Below are positions 60,877 through 64,000 of a stretch of 64,000 nucleotides of DNA, in pieces. Position numbers and translations under genes: made by a program. Source of the DNA: Nitrospira sp. (GTDB lineage Bacteria; Nitrospirota; Nitrospiria; Nitrospirales; Nitrospiraceae); assembly GCA_030123625.1 (NCBI GenBank), contig CP126121.1, positions 515,001 through 579,000 on the forward strand. The letters run 5' to 3'. Numbering within the stretch: position 1 is the stretch's first letter; every line of letters starts with the position of its first letter. The notes beneath the pieces were generated by a model. It was not told where the DNA came from. It ran no database searches and saw only the letters and a list, made by a program, of their open reading frames with translations.

Positions 60877-61163
60877 TATTGTTCTCCATCCTCGTGCGGA
60901 AACCGACCTTGCCGACATTTGGCAATTTACCTTTGAAACGTGGGGGCAACCCAAGCCAACACGTATCTTGAACAACTGGATTTGGGATTTAACCAGTTGG
61001 CGAAGAATCCCAACTCGGTAAGCCCTGCGACGAGATCCGCCCAGGCTACCGCTGTCTACACCTCAATCGCCATATAGCCTATTACCGCCTTCGAGCCAAT
61101 CAGATTATCATCGTTCGTGTGCTTCATGAACGCATGGATACATCGCAGCATCTTGACGATTAG
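60869..61163 (+). pseudogene. ParE-type toxin with two frameshifts
   Basis: Starts MFDIVLHPRAETDLADIWQF, continues one frame over as QANTYLEQLDLGFNQLAKNP and then in the third frame as LGKPCDEIRPGYRC, IAYYRLRANQIIIVRVLHER and stop at 61161. Both shifts are single-base losses (near 60948 and 61015). Assembled, it is a full ParE of about 97 residues. As read, the toxin stops early, so it is inactive or the sequence has errors at these sites. Confidence 0.8.
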
Positions 61164-61170
61164 CCACCTT

Positions 61171-61254
61171 CTCCTGTTCCATAAGAATAACTTTTGAAAC
61201 ACTTCCAGAACCCCCTTAAACACTACTGCTTGCCTGTTGCAGAAGCCTGTTTCA
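61171..61254. repeat. Diverged direct repeat, right copy
   Basis: Same orientation as 59881-59977; matches at CCTGTTCCATAAG, AACTTTTGAAACA, CCTTAAAC and TGTTGCAGAAGCCTGTTT. A third, shorter trace (TTGTTTCATAAGAGG) occurs near 62505. Confidence 0.55.
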
Positions 61255-61301
61255 CATTAGTCGCTCAAACGCTTTTAAGCGAGTATGTGGTAACCAGTTC
61301 T

Positions 61302-61919
61302 TTATATTTCCCACATTCTCTGTCGTGCCTCAGCCGCGAAATCATTGGCCTGTCCTCGAAACGCCTGCATGCTGCCCTCGATGGCGGTGAGCGTTTGTTG
61401 ACACATCACGCGGTTGTCTTGTTTGGCCACGTGCAGCGTTTCCCAGGTCTCCTGAATGGGATTTGTCCGAAGCCGCTCGCGAAAATCGGTCGCCCACTTC
61501 GCCCGCCGTGCGAGAGAAACCCGCAATCGGTACAGCCTCAACAGGCGTTCAATGCTGTGGATGATGGTCGGGGTCGTCGTGGCTCCGTGCAGAAACCCCA
61601 GGGCGCCTGCATCAATGGCGCGTTGCACGTGGGCGATTTCCTCTCGCTCCGTCGTGACAATAAAGGGCGACCAAGAATGGTGCCGCTGATTGAGGCGGAG
61701 CAAGGCATACTGATCGCGTGACGCAAGGCGCTGCGGACAGATGACCACCTGGTAGCAATGTAACGGTATGAACGACACGGCGTTCTCAAACGAGGGACAG
61801 ACCTCCACCAGAACGGATGGAAAGTAGCGAAGGATGATTTCGCTGAGCGCCGGAGCAGGTTCAATGAGCAGGATGGATGAGGATGGGAGTGATGCGGGCA
61901 CCACGGCCGCCTTTCCCAC
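61302..61919 (-). CDS. Pseudo-receiver regulator-like protein
   Basis: 205 residues. SILLIEPAPALSEIILRYFP and VQRAIDAGALGFLHGATTTP, IIHSIERLLRLYRLRVSLAR follow the response-regulator receiver pattern, but the acidic pocket is reduced to one Glu and the phospho-Asp position reads VVICPQ, so phosphorylation is not expected. A C-terminal helical region (about 135-205) follows without an HTH motif. Linked to the coiled-coil gene 35 bases upstream on the same strand. Role likely regulatory; not proven. Confidence 0.6.
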   Translation of the reverse strand: MGKAAVVPASLPSSSILLIEPAPALSEIILRYFPSVLVEVCPSFENAVSFIPLHCYQVVICPQRLASRDQYALLRLNQRHHSWSPFIVTTEREEIAHVQRAIDAGALGFLHGATTTPTIIHSIERLLRLYRLRVSLARRAKWATDFRERLRTNPIQETWETLHVAKQDNRVMCQQTLTAIEGSMQAFRGQANDFAAEARQRMWEI

Positions 61920-61954
61920 AGGGTCGGCGGTCGGGCCATCCAGGAGGCCGCTGA

Positions 61955-62353
61955 CTATGTGTCGTGATTTATGATGGTAGTCTGCGCTTGTTCCCCAAGC
62001 GTGTCAACACGGGTAACCCTCGACAATACCGTCAGCGTTTTTTCGATCTGGCGGAAGGTATCAGACTCATCGAACAGCATCAGACGACGGTGACTTTCTA
62101 GAAGCTGCTTATAAGTGCTCTGACAGAGAAGCAGTGTGGTCTCCAAGGATTGTGCAAGTTCAGCGGTGTAGTGCACCACGGATCCAGTCTTGCGCCGATC
62201 GCCGTTCAGCTTCTCTAAGCGTTGTTGAAGGGTACTGAAGGTGGCTTGCAGTTTTGCGATCCCCAACTCGGTATCGAGGGGGTCGATGAACGTGAACGGC
62301 TGACGCTCGTCACCGTCACCCTTGTGTCGTGGAATTCGGTGGAAGGAAGCCAT
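61955..62353 (-). CDS. Coiled-coil protein of unknown function
   Basis: 132 residues. Long amphipathic helices with heptads: GIAKLQATFSTLQQRLEKLN, AELAQSLETTLLLCQSTYKQ and DTFRQIEKTLTVLSRVTR. No signal or membrane segment. Probably cotranscribed with the pseudo-receiver protein, and might interact with it. No family recognised. Confidence 0.5.
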   Translation of the reverse strand: MASFHRIPRHKGDGDERQPFTFIDPLDTELGIAKLQATFSTLQQRLEKLNGDRRKTGSVVHYTAELAQSLETTLLLCQSTYKQLLESHRRLMLFDESDTFRQIEKTLTVLSRVTRVDTLGEQAQTTIINHDT

Positions 62354-63110
62354 GTCGGGTTATTTTAAATATTTTAACTGCAAAGGCAAGTGGAACCGCT
62401 GACAGGGTAAATCGCGTACACTCGCCGGAGAGCCAGTCGATCGGCTAACGCGGTGGAAATTTTTCCCTCGACGAGTCCCGCCACATTTTTCACTGCCTTC
62501 TCTTGTTTCATAAGAGGACGCACCGCGCTTTGCGCCGTGCGAAGGAAACCCGCGCACCGTCGCTTACGCATAAGAGCTTGAAGCCCCAGCATTACCTGGA
62601 AAACGCCTGTGGATGTTAATGAGCCGCCCCTTCCTTACAGAGGGTGAGGAGCCGGTCTAACGCCCGTTCTCTTGTGAGATGTTCGATGGTCGATGCCATA
62701 TCAAAGAGGGCACTCCTTCTCGATAGGCAGGAGATGTTGCATACTCGTGTGAACGGCTTGCAGGGTTCGTTCGAAAATAGCGAGTTTCTCCCAATTCTCC
62801 TTCAGCCTTCTGATCATGGGGAAATGCTGCCATGTGTTCCTGGAATCATGATACCGCTCGTTCCCGCGAAGCCAGCAATTGAAGAAACTGATGATGCCAC
62901 AGCGCCAGGTTGACTGTCTGGACAGCCTGAACTTCGCAAAGTGTATGGACGGGCGTGAGGGGTGATTTTGGTGTCCGGGTGGGAGTCTGGTCGGTAAAGC
63001 GTGGGAACGAACCGATACCCATCATCAGTTACTTACCACAGAATGGTCGAATCTGTTCCTTGGTGTCCTTCCTTAATATCAAGTGGAAATCTTCTTACCT
63101 CATAATAATA
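62354..63110 (-). other. Decayed stretch with a possible relic gene (62616-62908)
   Basis: About 750 bases without an intact gene. The minus strand of 62616-62908 reads as broken protein: LALWHHQFLQLLASRERAV, then RRLKENWEKLAIFERTLQAV and MASTIEHLTRERALDRLLTL with shifts between frames. The family cannot be named. The rest shows nothing recognisable apart from a short trace of the direct repeat near 62505. Confidence 0.4.
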
Positions 63111-63389
63111 TTAAGGCGAACTAGGCGGTGGCCCTGCTGGAGGAATCGGTGTCGGTCGGGGCGGCGGCACCGGTGATGGCGGCAGGGGTTTGGGTGGCGG
63201 TGACGGTACCGGAGCCGGTGGTAACGGTTCTGGATTAGGAGTCGGCACGGGTGGAATCGGTTGCGGAGGCAAGGGATCGACGGATGAGGACGAGGTACCT
63301 GATACGTTCGTGCACTGGATAGAAGCGCTTGGCATATCGCCGCTGGTCACCGTCATCAGCATCATGAACCCAGCGAGACTGTTCAGCAT
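63111..63389 (-). CDS. Proline-rich secreted protein
   Basis: 92 residues from Met 63389. A weak signal-like segment (SLAGFMMLMTVTSGD) leads into about 55 residues of PXP repeats (VPTPNPEPLPPAPVPSPPPK). The composition is consistent with a cell-envelope spacer. It starts 77 bases downstream of structured RNA copy 2 on the same strand. The opposite-strand Gly-rich frame is a mirror of the Pro codons. Confidence 0.4.
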   Translation of the reverse strand: MLNSLAGFMMLMTVTSGDMPSASIQCTNVSGTSSSSVDPLPPQPIPPVPTPNPEPLPPAPVPSPPPKPLPPSPVPPPRPTPIPPAGPPPSSP

Positions 63390-63461
63390 TGTGCCTCGAT
63401 GATTCTTGTCACAACCGGACACCCCCTATTCATCTTGGAACCTGGTCCGTGACCGATCGAA

Positions 63462-63576
63462 TAAAAAGCTCCGCTCTCTTTCGAAAGCGGAGCTTCCCAG
63501 GACTTACAAGTTTTTTCGTTATGGCCTCTCACGTTTCCGCGGGAGATTCACAACGTTGTTCTTGTAAGTCCTGTTG
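63462..63576 (-). ncRNA. Candidate structured RNA, copy 2 (with its own terminator)
   Basis: On the minus strand it starts CAACAGGACTTACAAG. Helix 1 is a perfect 13-base pairing of 63561-63573 with 63498-63510. An inner AACAA/TTGTT hairpin and a second hairpin (63526-63545; eight-base stem with one C-A and one G-U pair, GAAA loop) follow, then a terminator. Bases of the GAAA hairpin stem differ from copy 1 while pairing is kept. Lies between the acyltransferase gene and the proline-rich gene. Confidence 0.6.
63466..63495 (-). terminator. Intrinsic terminator of structured RNA copy 2
   Basis: Ten-base perfect arms 63466-63475 and 63486-63495; on the minus strand the hairpin is followed by TTTTTAT. 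Nearly identical to 5757-5790. Confidence 0.8.
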
Positions 63577-63673
63577 ACTCTACGTTAACGTCTTTCTCCT
63601 TCAGCTCCTACGGGTAAAGTCCCTAGAACGTATTGAAATGTCCTACCACGTATTCCGGACGGATCATTGGGAT

Positions 63674-64000
63674 TCAATCAGGCGATCGGGGACGAGCCGC
63701 ATCTGATCCCAGTGCGGCAACGTGTGTGTGGAGGGCATCGGTGATGCGCTCATGCGACCGCGTTCCCTTTCCCTGTCGCTCCAGCTCTGAAGGCGAAAGC
63801 GGCAGGCCGAACCGTACGGTCATGGGGCGGAAGCGCGGAAACCATGCGCCCATGGGAAGCGCGTGGTGTCCTCCCCCGATCCACACCGGCACAGCCGGCA
63901 CCGAACGAGCTTGCAACAACAGTCCGACTCCTGACTGGAACGGTTGGAGCCGCCCGTCCGGTGAACGGCCTCCTTCAGCGAACCACACCAGGGGATGACC
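63674..64000 (-). CDS. 1-acylglycerol-3-phosphate acyltransferase (PlsC-like), partial
   Basis: 109 codons reaching the window edge. The visible end has PLVWFAEGGRSPDGRLQPFQ, the PlsC block III motif (FPEGGRS type), then GVGLLLQARSVPAVPVWIGG. The catalytic NHX4D motif lies beyond the window. Transfers acyl chains to lysophosphatidate in the inner membrane. Stop at 63674. Confidence 0.8.
   Translation of the reverse strand, partial: GHPLVWFAEGGRSPDGRLQPFQSGVGLLLQARSVPAVPVWIGGGHHALPMGAWFPRFRPMTVRFGLPLSPSELERQGKGTRSHERITDALHTHVAALGSDAARPRSPD

Noticed and set aside
59881-61254. Integron attC sites
   Set aside because: The repeats lack the inverse core site GTTRRRY and no integrase gene is visible.
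63190-63402. Plus-strand Gly-rich frame
   Set aside because: It is the complement of the Pro-codon repeats of the minus-strand gene and has no ribosome site.

Overview
The window is a GC-rich bacterial chromosomal segment without rRNA, tRNA, CRISPR or an intact mobile element. Its gene content fits a Nitrospira-type (Nitrospirota) bacterium: a complete PQQ biosynthesis operon beside a PQQ alcohol dehydrogenase, a phosphosulfolactate-synthase-like protein, a HAD/GH65 pair, several sigma-54-type promoters, and many small lipoproteins and stress proteins (DUF4142, DUF2892, DUF6496, ferritin-like). The lineage is an inference from family combinations; no marker gene is present.

Layout. 0-10.5 kb: small detoxification-type genes (cupin, VOC/glyoxalase-fold proteins, alpha/beta hydrolase, DUF1772, TPR protein, UspA, class A flavin monooxygenase) mixed with relics of the same families. 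10.9-20.7 kb: sugar and organic-acid metabolism, namely a HAD phosphatase/phosphoglucomutase with a GH65 disaccharide phosphorylase, then a thiamine-diphosphate pyruvate-oxidase-like enzyme with a large FAD/Fe-S oxidase. 20.9-34.3 kb: envelope and stress genes (beta/gamma-crystallin protein, YihY/BrkB, ROK glucokinase, two ferritin-like proteins, two DUF4142 proteins, Zn alcohol dehydrogenase). 34.6-42 kb: a molybdopterin oxidoreductase with a helical C-terminal extension, a type II DNA methyltransferase with a stub of its restriction gene, and a topoisomerase IB stub. 42-58.7 kb: RibD-like reductase, phosphoribosyltransferase, CDF transporter, then one long minus-strand PQQ block (cupredoxin, PQQ-ADH, pqqABCDE, permease, PQQ sugar dehydrogenase), followed by cupin, SlyD-like isomerase, CBS protein, Fe/Mn superoxide dismutase and PRPP synthetase. 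58.8-64 kb: decayed territory with a collapsed phosphoribosyltransferase/erythromycin-esterase/hydrolase cluster, a diverged direct repeat around a ParD/broken-ParE module, a pseudo-receiver protein and a partial acyltransferase.

How the parts work together. The PQQ block supplies cofactor, two quinoprotein dehydrogenases and a probable copper electron acceptor from one likely transcript. GH65 phosphorylase, the HAD enzyme and the ROK kinase could convert alpha-glucosides to glucose 6-phosphate. At least four, possibly five, sigma-54-like promoters (two with an identical 16-base core) precede small stress or envelope genes and the Zn alcohol dehydrogenase, suggesting a shared regulon.

The most novel observation is a roughly 112-115 nt structured RNA present twice (5679-5790 plus strand; 63462-63576 minus strand). 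Both copies have the same three-helix layout, a GAAA-capped hairpin whose stem sequence differs between copies while pairing is kept, and the same intrinsic terminator. It matches no RNA family I can name.
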